Source: Synanceia verrucosa
Lineage: Eukaryota > Chordata > Actinopteri > Perciformes > Synanceiidae
Direction: 5' to 3'
Assembly: GCA_029721515.1 (NCBI GenBank)
Contig: CM056550.1
Span: 26,588,119 to 26,652,118, forward strand
Length of the DNA: 64,000 bases
Shown here: positions 27,901 through 38,626 of the stretch, in pieces
Layout of the letters: the number at the start of each line of letters is the position of its first letter
Numbering within the stretch: position 1 is the first letter of the stretch
Made by a program: the position numbers and the translations under genes
The notes under the pieces: generated by a model
Databases searched by the model: none
The model's input: only the letters and a program-made list of their open reading frames with translations
Told to the model about the DNA's origin: nothing

Positions 27901-28291
27901 TGCTCTCAGACCGGTGCAGCACTTCTTCCTTGGCTGGAAGTTGTCCATGAGGCTCAAGTAGGACAGAGGGGGTGACGGTAGGTGTTTGGAGTTCGGTTGA
28001 AGCAAGCGGGAGGCCGTTGGCAGTGGCGGCTATGGTGGTTGTAGGGGGTGTGTGTGTGGCAGGGGAAGGCCCGAAGCCGCAGACGGAGCAGGCGCCAGAT
28101 CCCTGGGGGTTGTTGAGCGTGCAGCGGGGACAGGCCCAGCGGTGCTCCTCAGTGCTGCTCAGCCGCAGGATCTGGTTAAGGTCGGGCCTCTGGCGTGGCG
28201 CCTCGCAGATGGAGCAGCGAGGTGCTGCGCCGGCATTTAAGAAAGTGCAGCGTCCACATGACCACTCACTGCCTCGCACTGCTGCTGCCAT
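10629..28291 (-). CDS. capn15: Calpain-15 (small optic lobes homologue), canonical 1144-residue form
   Basis: Eleven exons join in phase: 28291-26678, 21999-21791, 20048-19865, 19106-18883, 18279-18154, 16810-16658, 14964-14803, 14715-14480, 13446-13277, 12126-11948 and 10806-10629. Length is 1144 residues against about 1086 in human. Six RanBP2-type fingers (W-x-C-x2-C...N...C-x2-C) lie at about 8-31, 50-73, 142-165, 323-346, 376-399 and 469-492, with an extra Cys cluster at 414-426. The calpain core begins near 540. The catalytic Cys607 is in [16 protein letters not shown], His772 in GLRPRHAYSILDV and Asn792 in LLRLRNPWG, so the protease triad is intact. The C-terminal SOL region ends GLHRPRPL. 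CAPN15 is a non-classical cytosolic cysteine protease without the EF-hand domain; human variants cause eye and developmental defects, and fly SOL is needed for optic-lobe neurons (family knowledge). The canonical Met follows only 22 bases of exon, so upstream exons exist. Confidence 0.97.
11948..12126 (-). CDS. capn15: capn15 C-terminal exon
   Basis: It is 179 bp and encodes residues 1027-1085: [40 protein letters not shown] and SVPPLH. This is the most conserved part of the SOL C-terminus. Acceptor CTCAG at 12129-12127, donor GTACAC at 11947. Confidence 0.95.
13277..13446 (-). CDS. capn15: capn15 C-terminal exon
   Basis: It is 170 bp and encodes residues 970-1026: a variable Ser/Pro start, then PGYILAIYSSRQVMVEQVE and TTLADAIILLTENKGERHE. 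It leaves in phase 0 at GTGAGA (13276). Confidence 0.94.
13895..14055 (-). mobile_element. tRNA-derived SINE fragment in a capn15 intron
   Basis: Read on the minus strand it begins CTGTGGCTCAGTTGGTGAAG, A-box-like, followed by GGGTTCCATCCCC, B-box-like, as in tRNA-derived fish SINEs. The flanking TTTATTTGTCATATACA sequence resembles a fish retroelement tail. No clear target duplication was found. Confidence 0.55.
14480..14715 (-). CDS. capn15: capn15 C-terminal exon
   Basis: It is 236 bp and encodes residues 891-969, including [34 protein letters not shown] and GEYAVVCCAFNHW. It is separated from the previous exon by an intron of only 87 bp. Confidence 0.94.
14803..14964 (-). CDS. capn15: capn15 exon, start of C-terminal SOL region
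   Basis: It is 162 bp and encodes residues 837-890: KYFDSVDICKIHSDWQEVR, then CFASKASGPVTVTALTVLE and FALFQEGS. It follows the protease core. Acceptor CTGCAG at 14967-14965, donor GTAAGC at 14802. Confidence 0.94.
16658..16810 (-). CDS. capn15: capn15 exon with catalytic Asn
   Basis: It is 153 bp and encodes residues 786-836: [20 protein letters not shown], then EWTDWPQHLRHELMAHGSGEG and FWMEYSDFI. Asn792 in RNPWG is the third triad residue. Acceptor CAG at 16813-16811, donor GTAAGA at 16657. Confidence 0.95.
18154..18279 (-). CDS. capn15: capn15 exon with catalytic His
   Basis: It is 126 bp and encodes residues 744-785: FLMGASCGGGNMKVDD, then LGLRPRHAYSILDVRDVHGY. His772 is the second triad residue. 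Acceptor CAG at 18282-18280, donor GTATGA at 18153. Confidence 0.95.
18883..19106 (-). CDS. capn15: capn15 protease-core exon
   Basis: It encodes residues 670-743, including [39 protein letters not shown] and DTDLIWAKMLSSKEA. These are strongly conserved calpain-15 blocks. The acceptor is TTCAAG at 19107-19109 and the donor GTAGGA at 18882. Confidence 0.95.
19865..20048 (-). CDS. capn15: capn15 protease-core exon
   Basis: It encodes residues 608-669, starting at the split Trp608: [20 protein letters not shown], then CKDGTWTTVLVDDMLPCDD and YLLFSQ. This is the calpain PC1 subdomain. The acceptor follows CTCTCCAG; the donor is GTCAGA. It leaves in phase 0. Confidence 0.95.
21041..21079. repeat. 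(GT)n microsatellite
   Basis: About 19 uninterrupted GT units in a capn15 intron, upstream (lower coordinates) of the catalytic-Cys exon. Confidence 0.97.
21791..21999 (-). CDS. capn15: capn15 exon with catalytic Cys
   Basis: It encodes residues 539-607, from NTVNFVDDSFPPGPRSVGF to SDILQGLLGNC. The last full codon is the nucleophile Cys607, and the following Trp is split across the intron. Acceptor CAG at 22002-22000, donor GTGAGC at 21790. Confidence 0.95.
24275..24336. repeat. (CA)n microsatellite
   Basis: About 30 CA units in a capn15 intron. Confidence 0.97.
24880..24908. repeat. (CA)n microsatellite
   Basis: CA run preceded by GCACGCACG, in the same intron. Confidence 0.95.
26678..28291 (-). 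CDS. capn15: capn15 zinc-finger exon
   Basis: A single 1614-bp exon encodes residues 1-538, holding all six RanBP2 fingers and the long Pro/Ser-rich linkers. It starts MAAAVRGSEWSCGRCTFLN and ends ENIVSFCRE at a GTAACA donor (26677). RanBP2 fingers commonly bind ubiquitin or RNA. The acceptor for the exon is at 28316-28314 (TTTTCCAG), leaving 22 bases upstream of the ATG. The 22 bases are also open in the frame of the ATG. The linker at 201-207 contains LLIDLTD followed by another Asp, a possible SUMO-interacting motif. Confidence 0.97.
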
Positions 28292-29532
28292 GGAGCCAGG
28301 AGAGTGAGAGTGGCTGGAAAACAGAAAAACAATGAGTCAAAAAAATAAATTCCAGAGCCAAATGAGTCAGTATTGCATTCTGCCATATAACTGTGATCCC
28401 TTGGCAATAATACCTGCATATTAAGCGGGCCACTGTTTAATCATTTCAGCCAGTTCAGACACTAATACTCTGAGCCACGTTTAAACAAAGTGGGAGGAAA
28501 GGAAAAAGACAGAAAGACGGGGTCAGAAAGAGTGAGAAATAAGAAATTATGAGCAAGCCGGAGCATGAAAACATGCTTCTAGTCAACTAAAAGGTAAATG
28601 TAGGGAGGTAGTGAAAATATCTGAGAGCGCAAGAAGAGCAGAGACGGCCAGAATTAGGAAAGAAATATAGAGTGAGAGAGGCAAAGATTAGCCAATGCAG
28701 GGGAAAAATCAAATCTCCCTCCTGGGGGCTCAGAGGACAGTAAATCCATACACAATGGCCACATGATTAGAATCAGGGATAGAGCACATAGAGAGGAGGA
28801 GTATGGCTGCGCTGCATCCTTCAGTCCTCCTGAATGACACTTATTAGAATGGACCAAACATGAGGGATCTCTTCCACTTCATATTAGCACTTCTCCCCCT
28901 TTTACTCTGAAAATGCTAATGCAGGGTAGACGGGGGGCAAATTAAGGTCACGTCAGTCCTTTTCCTGATGAATTTTGAATGTATTAATTCTGGCAGCACT
29001 TAGAATGAGAAAAAAAATGACTGTCAACACTTTTAACAGGACTCCAGTGTTGCACTGTGCAGGGGGGAAATGTGAGGAGAGGAGAACAAATCAATTTTAG
29101 ACCGTTTTGACTCAGTCATCCATCTAGTCAGGCTGCTCCCTTGACATCCTGCACATAATAACCAAAAGCAGTCGGTTAATGTGGATTAACTTGCACGTAC
29201 AGTTCATTCTGTGAGCCTCCAGATCAGCCAATCTGACTCATTGATAATGGCCATGTTAGCCTTCGGTAAGGGAAGCGGCACAGTTGGATACCTCCAGAGA
29301 AGGGGGGCAGGGACGATACCCGAGGGATGGGGATGAGGCTGCTGGCTGGACAAGCCCATAAATGTCACTGTTGCTCAAGCTGCTCATGTGTGAAGACCCA
29401 ACAGAGAGACGGTAATGTGGGAATTGTAGGGTAGTGGAGAGTGAGGTGCTAGTAATACTGTGATGCTCTTCACATTTATCCCTGTGGCAAAGATGTCACC
29501 ACAACAAAATGGCCACTGGGCTCAAGGATCTG

Positions 29533-30044
29533 GGGCTTGATGTATCAATACTTGTGTGCACCGTTCAAACTGCATGGCTCCCACAAAGGCAGTAAAATCC
29601 TACTCTACTCTGTGGAGGGTAAATATTTCTGACTAAAACACTCATGGTTTCCAAAAGAACTAGTAACACTAGTAACATTTCGCAGCATCCCTCCCAACAC
29701 ATGGCATGGTCCGGCTCAGGGTCGACTGGCTCACTACTGAGAGATCGGCCAGCTCCCGTGGTCAAGAAGCCCAGTGTGGTCAGCACCTGTGTGGCTCTGG
29801 CAGCGCCCGGCTCACTGTGGTGCTCCCAGACCAGCTGCAGTTCTGCGCACAGCTGTTTGCCAACTAGTGACAGCTTCCCATCATCCCCTCTGAGTGTCGC
29901 CAATGAACCAAAAGCATCAGAACCTGGCGTACACCAGCTATGAAGTTGGCGTGGAGCAGCGCCAGTTTCCGCACTCATTTCACTGTTGATACATCTGAAC
30001 ATTAGCATGGATGCTGGTGTATGCTACTTTGATACATCAAGCCC
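29533..30044 (-). mobile_element. PIF/Harbinger-like non-autonomous transposon with a HARBI1-like remnant
   Basis: The 512-bp element has perfect 16-bp terminal inverted repeats, GGGCTTGATGTATCAA at 29533-29548 and its complement at 30029-30044. It is flanked by a 3-bp duplication CTG (29530-29532 and 30045-30047), as expected for PIF/Harbinger. The minus-strand frame 30008-29565 contains TQVLTTLGFLTTG, close to the TQVLAALGFYTSG block I know from HARBI1, then loses similarity. It is a deleted, inactive derivative. Confidence 0.8.
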
Positions 30045-32395
30045 CTGGTCTCAGTTGTCAATTGGCAAACTGTGCTGAAATCTAAGGCTGCTTTCAAAAA
30101 GCATTTGAAATTAAGGATTGATTTGTAAAATGTCTCTACTGCTTGTGGCCCATTTTTCAATGAAAAACATATTCTGATAATCTGTTGTTGTTGTTTTCAC
30201 GTCAGGGCATAATGAAAACCAATCCTTACAGTTTATGTGATTTGTAATGCAGCTGATGAAGTGCAGAGGAGTCTTGTAAGTGTGACTGCAGGCTGGCTGG
30301 TCTGGATCCTGCTCTTCTCCACTGCAGCACCATGTGTCCTGGCCCAGTAATTGCCCTTAGTTCAACTCCATTAAACTCTTTCAAACCAGGCGAATCCTCA
30401 GAACCCTGGGGAAGCTCTAACAGGAAACCTTCAGTTCCCAGCACACTGTCCTCCCCTCCCCAAGGTGAAGAGAAGAATGACAGCAGGGTCTCTTTGTGTG
30501 TGTGGGTCCTTGCCTCTGGGTGTGTATCCAGGCATGTAGCTATATCTATTTGTAGATGCAGCATGGTTGCTTGTTATAATGTCCAACTGCATTTAAGCCT
30601 CAGTTTGTGTGTGTCCTCAGGGCAGCAAAAGTATGGAAGTAGAAGTCCCGTGCTTTATGTCAGGATCCATTAGTGCTGCATTTATTGTCCTGGGCTGAAG
30701 TCAGCACTTCCAATATAAACTAGCACCCACTGAGAGAGGAGGAAACTCAGCCATCCAATGATAACAATAAGCAGAACGAGCAAAACATGATTTTTGTGAA
30801 GACACACAAACACTGGGAAACCAGGTCTTACTGTAGCTCTTTGTTTTGCTTAGTTTTTCATCCCCTTTGTTAGCTATGCAATATTGAGTGTTCTTGACCT
30901 TTGACAGCATCAGTCACTGAGGAAGAATAAAAAAAAAAGCATTAAAATTGTTTCTGTGAAATGATTAGGGCTGGATACGTTTGTAACAACAATCAAAAAG
31001 CTCTGATCCTAATCGGGTATAAAAAATGAATAATTTTGAATAAGTTTCCAAAGTGTCTGTGAACAAGGCTCTCAGATGTGACGAGGGAAGGTGGGACATG
31101 TCCCCTTCAGATTCATACACTGTAGTGACACTGACCCGCCCCCCCACTTTCAAGCATAAGGAGACAAACATGGCCACTAAAACAGAGGATTACTGTGACA
31201 GCAGCAGCATTGGGAGACCAGCATTTATGTTTGATGCATTCAGTTGAATTTAAATCAGAACCCTCCGTGAAGTCTGATCTCCAACTCTGAAAGTAAAAAA
31301 GCGCAGCAGTCTACGCTGAGGAGAGTGCAGCGCCAGGGTGGCGTTTGTGCTCTTATGCGCTGCAGGAGAGATACCAGGAGCTGCACAGAAAGGGTGGAAA
31401 AGTATGTTAAGGATGGAGGAAAGGCTGATTCTTGCAGTACAGCTGTGGGACACGTGACTGTAGCTCCAGGATGAGCTGAAACTCTCCCATATCCTGCCTC
31501 TCCCTCACAGAGGCATGTACCCAAACTCTTCTTCTCCTACTCCTCATCATCAGCATAAATAAAGCCAGGGCTTTCAGCACGATCCGTAGGCTAGTGCTGC
31601 TGCTCTGTACTCACGTCACAGTTTCTGCGTTTGGTGTGAAACCAGCTTTAGAAAGATAGGGGCAGATTTGAACTTCCTGGATCAATGTCAAATACAGTAG
31701 GATCTAAAGATGCAAATGATGCAATTCTAGAAATGATTTAGTACACCCTGAAAGTATATGAATCTCATAACAATCCATGCTGAGTCCTCAGTGTGAGGAA
31801 ATGTGGCTGCAGTAAGTGGAGACCCCACACTAGCATCAATGGCACATGTTCACACCATACTAAGCTCTCCAAAGTCCCGCCTGTGAGAGCGCCGCAAACA
31901 GCAATGACAACGACAACAACAACAACAGCAGCAGCGGCAAGTGTCAACACCTCATGTCTGATGACAGGTTCTTCCCTGTGGCCATTTTCAGAACTGTCAG
32001 GCCTCTTTCATCTCAAAGCCAGAGAGCAAAGTCACGGTGTCAGCCACATGGCGACTTTGTCAAAGCAATTGATTTGGTTTTCAGCGGAGCGCGGGGATTG
32101 CAGATTCATTATGTCCCTATCTGTGACGGCCGAGGGAGGTACGAGCTTTTCATCAAAGTGATCGCCTCGCAAAGGAATTTTTAACGTCTCGCTTAATTAT
32201 CTCATTATTATCTGTTGTAAGCACAACACCTATTAAACAAATACATGTCATGGACGTCTACCATAATACTGGGCCATCAATTAAAAGGATGCACGCACAC
32301 ACACATGCACCCTTGTATGTACAGCTCATGCCTGCAGCAGATGAGCCACCACAGCCTGTGATCCCTGAACACTACATAAAAGGATGCTTTACTGT

Positions 32396-32433
32396 ATGCG
32401 CACACACACGCACGCACACACACGCACACACAC
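32396..32433. repeat. (CA)n/(CG) mixed microsatellite
   Basis: An interrupted CACACG run. Confidence 0.85.
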
Positions 32434-32540
32434 CTTTTGTCCTTGGCCCTGTGCTCAGTGGAGTTGCTCTAAAAGTGCCCACTTCAGCTCCTCAGTTCCT
32501 GTGTTGCAGACCTGGGCGAGTCGCCAATAGCTTACAGTGG

Positions 32541-32541
32541 G

Positions 32542-32579
<38 letters not shown>

Positions 32580-32582
32580 GAC
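32541..32582. repeat. (GA)n microsatellite
   Basis: A GA run with one CGAG interruption. Confidence 0.95.
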
Positions 32583-32934
32583 TCACCTCTAGAAATCCTA
32601 TCTTTTTGTAACGAGGCCATCTGTGCAGCCTGCTGCCCATAAAGTACCTGCTCCGGTCTAAATTAATATAAGTAAGAGCATCAGTGACCCTTGGCAAATT
32701 TCTCAGTGCATTGCTGGAAGTAAGACAATCACAGAGCATTGCAGCAGACTGTTCACAAGGAGGAAAAACAGGCAAACCTGTAACATTATGGAAAGGACTG
32801 GAAAAAAGCTAAACTGCCACAACTGAAGCGTCTGCTAGGATGTTTTTTATAGGTTTTTACAGAAAAAAAATGGATGCAAGATGGATCTGTTTGTTTAGAT
32901 ATTTATTTATTTTGTGTGTATTTATATGGGGATG

Positions 32935-33045
32935 GAGGATGGGGTTTTTAATTTTTCCATAGTTGTTTTTAGCATCTGTGAGGCACTTTGAACTGAGAAA
33001 TGGATGTTAAGTGCCACATAAATAAAGTTTGATTTGATTTCAGTG
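32935..33045 (+). mobile_element. 3' tail of a LINE-like element
   Basis: The sequence GAGGCACTTTGAACTGAGAA, then TTAAGTGCCACATAAATAAA and GTTTGATTTGATTT matches the style of fish non-LTR retroelement 3' ends (GTGCTATATAAATAAAGTTTGATTGATT type). Only the tail is present. Confidence 0.45.
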
Positions 33046-34179
33046 AGGCTTTAATAAATGCTATAAAGGCACTGCTGTCTGTGTGAGGCCACCTATGACT
33101 GGCTACTTGGGTCTATGCCACATACTGAACTCGGTTGCGAGATCAAATGAAGCACGTCTCACCAGTCGCTGTGAGACATTTGGCCTTTGTGCGACAGTCA
33201 TTAGCACTGCCTTTGCATGGTTGGCCCCGAGCCCAGGACCTGGGCTGGGGGGGAAGCGTGTACTACCTTCCTGTGGCCACCGGAGGCATCAGCTCTATAT
33301 CTACCAACACAAAAACAAGCATCTCTCCATGGAACTGACTGTCATCAGGATAGCAGCAGCTCTATCTGCTAATGTTTTTTATATCTTGTTGACAACCCAT
33401 TTCCATGATGATTAAACATGACATTAAGTCTGAATGGCTTTAACATTTACATTCAGCTATTTCCTTAAATGTCAGTGCCGTTTCTGTTGTATTGCCATCA
33501 GACGTCATTGTGCAGCACAGACACGGCATTGGCTCCATTATCATCTAAAAACAAAGAGCGTGATTAAAAATGAAGGCACAACAAAAGGAACTAAATGTTG
33601 TTCTTCTAATTCCTCGTCAACAATTCAAACGCTTACCCGGCTGTCTAACAAATGAATCCTGACATTAGATTAAGCTGAAGCACAAACTGAGTCAGTCAGC
33701 ACGGCACAGATATTATGCAACACATGCACATGGCGGTGCACACCCAGTGCTTCTATGGCTGTTCATCTTGTGACTGGTTGTGCTTTCATAATTTTGCACA
33801 ACAAAAAAAAAAATAGTTCTCTTGAAGCCTTGAACACGAATAACCACACAGAAAGCTTCACTCCTTTATATAATAATAATAATAATACATTACTTTATTC
33901 TATCTCTGCCCCTCTGATCAAAATGATCACATCATGGAACGAGAACACAATTGATAGACACAAATGTAATGTCCCTATTGTGTAGCCTACAGACATTACG
34001 TTAAATTTGAACTATTTTCCTAAATTCAACGAGCTTATCAGCGGTTGATTGTGATTGCTCAGATGTGCAAGCTTTTATTTAACCATATTTTTAGTTACCA
34101 TTTCCTCCTTCTGTTGCTTTCTCTACAGATTCCTGTCATGTGTCATACAGTATGACTTAGTCAGCTATTAAGCAAGTCG

Positions 34180-34355
34180 GCAGTTCATCGCAGGGCACAT
34201 AGAGACAGACAACCACTCACACTCACATTCATACCTAGGGTCAATTTAAATTAGCCAATTAACCTAATCCCCATGCATGTTTTTGGATGGTGGGAGGAAG
34301 CCGGAGTACCTGGAGAGAACCCACGCAGACACGGGGAGAATATGCAAACTCAGAA
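34180..34355 (-). mobile_element. Truncated SINE, same family as 53326 and 55500
   Basis: It shares long near-identical blocks with the 55500-55854 copy, for example ACATAGAGACAGACAACCAC and GTTTTTGGATGGTGGGAGGA. It lacks the tRNA-like head. Confidence 0.8.
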
Positions 34356-35872
34356 GCAGAAGCATTGCATAAACAGTTCACTTTCAACTGTAAGTGCTTA
34401 TAGCACACACATCCCTCTTATGTGGTACTGCCCATAGTTGTTTACGCTGCTCTGTTGACTTGATTTTTATTCAACAATAACTGCAAATCTTGTTACAAAG
34501 CTGAACACCGTGTCACCAATTTGGGCACATTTTATGCCAGAGGACAAGGAGTGACTGGTGGGGTTGTGGCGATCGTGGAGGAAGCGAGGAAGTGGGGTAG
34601 CAGTCCATGAGTTGCGAGTGATCGGTAAGGTTGCAGCAATTGCAGGGCTTGTGAGGGTAGCGGGGTTGCAGTGAACGCGGGGTACCACAGTAAACCGCCA
34701 TACCCCATTGATTGGGTGCTTTATGACTGCGGTAACCACCACAGCCCTAGATACTTCACTAGCAGACAGACCGATGATGCCCACCAAGTGGTGATTCTTG
34801 TTTGTTTGAGCTCGGCTTGTTATTAGATCAGATATACTGCAAAAAAAAATTAAAAAAGTGCAATGAATGTCGAAACAAGTTGCTGCATCTGAACACACCC
34901 AGAAAACTTCACTGATGGGATTAGATCAGCACATTGTTCATCGCACTGAAAACTGGGTTTCAGCCAGAAATGAATACAGTAGACGTTTAATCAGCAAGAG
35001 GTTTCATTCATCTCCTCACTGTGTTTTTTTTTTTTTTTTTTTGTGGCTTGCAAAATCAGAGCAACCGTTTCATTTTGGTTGAGTTGAATATTGACAGCAA
35101 CAGCCTTGGTTCTTCCTGCCAGGAAATATGTTGTGGCATGATTATGACTCATTACTCAAACCTGACAGGGTCTCTAGAATGAATTACAAACATGATAGAG
35201 CTGAGCCAACGACTGCAGCTTATCTGAGGCAGCGTAGGCCGAGTCCAGATAAGGAGTCTCTATACTGTGACATGCTGAGCACAAGGGATTGTGACAGTGA
35301 AGCCTCAGTCATTGGGGACAGCACAGCAAGATAATTGTGGAAGTTCTGATGCAGTGACATTGAGCAGGACTCTATTAATGACACTTTTCAGCACAGAAAT
35401 GATTCATGAAATAGTATTGTGTTGGCACAAAGAGTCCTGACCGAGCAAATTACATAAAAGGCCTTCTGAAGACATGCCCTTAGGCCGAGATATTACTCCA
35501 GTAAACACCACTGAGGCTATATGAATATCATAAGAAGGGTGTGATGCAGCAGAAACAAGGAATAGTTGTGTCAATGTTATGTGCAGTGAATGACAATATC
35601 AGGGTTGTTGCTGATCCAGATGACCACACGTCTCATGAGTCTTTTCTCCTGAATAAGAAGCTAAGATACAAAGAATGTAAATGCTGGTCAAAAGAGGGGA
35701 AAAGAACGAGCAAAATAACAGCAGCTTCTGACCTCTGGATGTGCCCTCGGTGAATATTTGACAACCAGTGCTCATTTTTGACGGGTGAATGTGTCAACGG
35801 CGGAGACAGCTTCAGACAATTGAATTTTTAAACAGAGGAAACTGTCTGACTGGGTTTCACGAGACATCAGTA

Positions 35873-35912
<40 letters not shown>
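35873..35912. repeat. (GA)n microsatellite
   Basis: About 19 GA units. Confidence 0.95.
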
Positions 35913-35915
<3 letters not shown>

Positions 35916-36199
35916 GAGGAAGGTGGGGAAGAAAAAGAAATGGCAGCGGTACGGTGCTGAGCTTATCTGAAGTTCCTGGAGGGCAGGAGCACCACTTTCA
36001 GCCAGAGGGGAACTTTTCAGACAGGCGCTACACAGCGGAGCTGTACTTCCTGTTTCCAAGACACTGTCTGACTTAACTAAACACTGAATAATCAGCAGGC
36101 AATATGTGCAGTTTCTTTCTCTGCGTGAGGCTTGACAAGTTAGCAGGTTATAGAGGGATCTAGGGTCCAATGGAATTACACCACTGAAAACATGCTATA

Positions 36200-36640
36200 G
36201 ATTTCCAGTAGTGTGTTCAGTTGTTGTGTCAGTTCATACTTATAAAAAACTAGCTCAACGTTCAGTTCACACATATGAAAATGAACTAGTTCATGTTCAT
36301 AGTTAAAAAAAAATGAACTAAGTTCACGTTCATCTGTTACATTTTTTTTTTTTAAATAAATCAGACACTATGTCACTCAACAGAAGCTCTTCTTAACCAT
36401 CCCTCACCAGCTGTAAATCACTGCCACTCCAAAACTAATCAAGTTATCGTATCAATAAAGAATCACAGGCGGCACTGCACTGACTCTGTACTCGCACCGG
36501 ACTGTCGCGGAATGAGCCGGTGCACCGTGGCGCCTGGCGCCCAGGAGGATCCGTTCAGTTCACCGTTCACCGAAATATGAATGTGTTCAGTGAACGTTGT
36601 TCAGGTAAGTTGTTTAATGAACGCGTTCATGCAAAACACT
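36200..36640. mobile_element. GTTCA-rich repeat, possible hAT-type remnant
   Basis: Both ends are crowded with related motifs in both orientations: GTTCAGTTCACACAT, ATGAACTAGTTCATG and TGAACTAAGTTCACG near the left, and GTTCAGTTCACCGTTCACC, TTCAGTGAACGTTGTTCA and GAACGCGTTCATG near the right. The middle is GC-richer. Such subterminal repeats are typical of hAT-like elements. I could not fix TIRs or an 8-bp duplication. Confidence 0.35.
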
Positions 36641-37732
36641 CATGCCAATAGGCTGTTTTTTTTCTTGCTGCTTGCCAGATCAATCTGGTGACACGGTGAG
36701 GACCGTCCTGAAGCATCCCTGTCTTCATCAGACAAGCAACAGCAATGGAGGACAGCCGCGCTGAAATAATTCAGACGTAAACACGGCCAGTGAGCATGCT
36801 GGTCGAGTCCAAGTGGGCCTGTTTTAATCCAATTAAAGGGAGCAGAGGCAGTAGAATGGAGCTGCGATAAACGGCATCATTCATCACGCTGGGACAGTGG
36901 AGACACTGGGATCGACTCCGCAGAGAGCAGATACTAACTTTAAGGGCTCCAAAGGCCATGTGCAACTGCATGCACCAGCTCTCGATGAAGCACAGCCTCA
37001 CTGTTAACCAGCAACAGCACTGGAATGTACCTGCATGGCACTGCTATTAATACAGTGGAGTGGATTGTAATCTTGAGTGAAACTGCTCAGTCCATGAACT
37101 GGTTCAGAGCAAACAAACACTTCCAGAGTCAATGGCTCGCCAATGGATGAAAACAAATTAAAATTACGCCAAAAACTCTTCATTTAGTTCTCCAAGCGAA
37201 AAAGAAAAAAGAAGAGAGTTTTATGAGAAAATATATTAACGAATAAAGTGTAAGAGAGCGGCTAAAGCTAAGTTAAGCTGGGCTCATAGTGTTCTGTTGT
37301 TTCTATATGTCATGCTCTGTCACAGCTCAGCAAAGCCTGCCTAACATTGTTAGGCTCACACAGCGGTGTGTATATGTGCATAAGACTGTGAGTGAGTGTG
37401 AGAGGGAGGGAGTGGGGTAGATAAGAGGGCACAGTGTTGCTAAAGCATCTATTGTCAGAATATGTGTGCGTGTTTCAGCCTACTCCCAGCAGTAGACTGT
37501 ACAGTGTGTACTGTACGACTCTGCCTGTGTTTATGTGCTCAGCTGGCTGAGGGTGGAGTCTGACTGGTGATGGAGGCAGAGGCTTGTTGCTTCAGGGAAA
37601 GCAAAGGAAGAGTCTGCAGAAGACGAAGAAGACTGAATGAATTATGAAGACGAGCTGACAGAATGATGCAGAAATCCGCTGACAGCATGAGCGACACCTG
37701 AGGTCCATTCGTGCATGGAGCTATACCTTTAA

Positions 37733-38123
37733 CCCTTTACGACCTACGGGAGCGCCGGCACTCTCATTTGGGTAGCGACTTTAAAATGCTGGGAGAATTG
37801 CAACCACATAACAGAGAGCAATAATTCTTTTTCATATAAAAACTGGAGGAGTTACACTTACAACCATGCATTCAATGCTTCCCAGAGCTGTTTCAGAATG
37901 CTGGAATAAAAGGTGCACCAAAACAAAAACAGTATAATCCAAATGGCTGTTCTTCACAGCACTTTCTACGTTGGAATTAAGATTCTTTTCTGCCAGCTAT
38001 TTTCTGGTTAGCTGTTGTTTGTTTTTTTTGTTTATTATTTTTTTTAAATGTACATGCTGTCTTTTCGTGTAATTTAAAAAAAAAACACTCTGGCGGTCTT
38101 GTTCTATGATTGGCTATACAGGG
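37733..38123. mobile_element. piggyBac-like non-autonomous element
   Basis: The 391-bp element is flanked on both sides by TTAA (37729-37732 and 38124-38127). It has terminal CCCTTTACGACC on the left and, inverted, CCCTGTATAGCC on the right. A TTAA duplication with CCCT ends is the signature of piggyBac-type elements. There is no coding capacity. Confidence 0.55.
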
Positions 38124-38150
38124 TTAAAGAGGGGCTAAATGCAAGACTGG

Positions 38151-38626
38151 GGCTGCGTTCTACTATACTATACTAACATGCTGTTGAGTATGCTAAAACA
38201 GTATGTGAGATTTTTTTAGTACGTCCAAAACCTTAGTATGAACCCGAACAGTACGTGAGGTGCATACTATTTCTGGTAAATATTACAGTATGCAAGCACA
38301 ACAACAACACAACGGAAAATGGCGGTTATTAACATATATAATAATAACATATTAAGGATGTATTATTATATTACTATTATTAGATGTATTAATATTGCAG
38401 ATTGCTGGTAGAGGTGAGGTTAGCACAGGCTACCATGGTTACACGTCTCCAATCGAACCAACAAGAGGCCCTCAGGAAGTGCATCACTTCTGCACTCAGA
38501 AGTGCATCCAAAAAGACAGATACTATATATATATATATGTATGTGTGTATATTCACTCAAATGTATGTTGAACGATAGTACAAATATTGAGTATGTAGTG
38601 TATAGTATGGGATTTCGGACGCAACC
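38151..38626. mobile_element. Short TIR element with GGCTGCGTTC ends
   Basis: The left end is GGCTGCGTTC and the right end, inverted, is GGTTGCGTCC. Both are followed inward by ATACTATAC-type sequence, and many GTATG/CATAC motifs fill the subterminal regions. A 3-bp TGG duplication flanks it. It is a MITE, Harbinger-type by duplication length, and non-coding. Confidence 0.6.

Noticed and set aside
29565..30008. Minus-strand frame of 147 codons as a host gene
   Set aside because: It lies wholly inside a TIR-bounded element and matches only a short HARBI1-like block, so it is a transposon remnant.
34467..34898. Minus-strand frame of 143 codons
   Set aside because: It has a repeat-like, GGTTGCAG-rich composition and no family signature; probably part of an old repeat, with ends that could not be defined.
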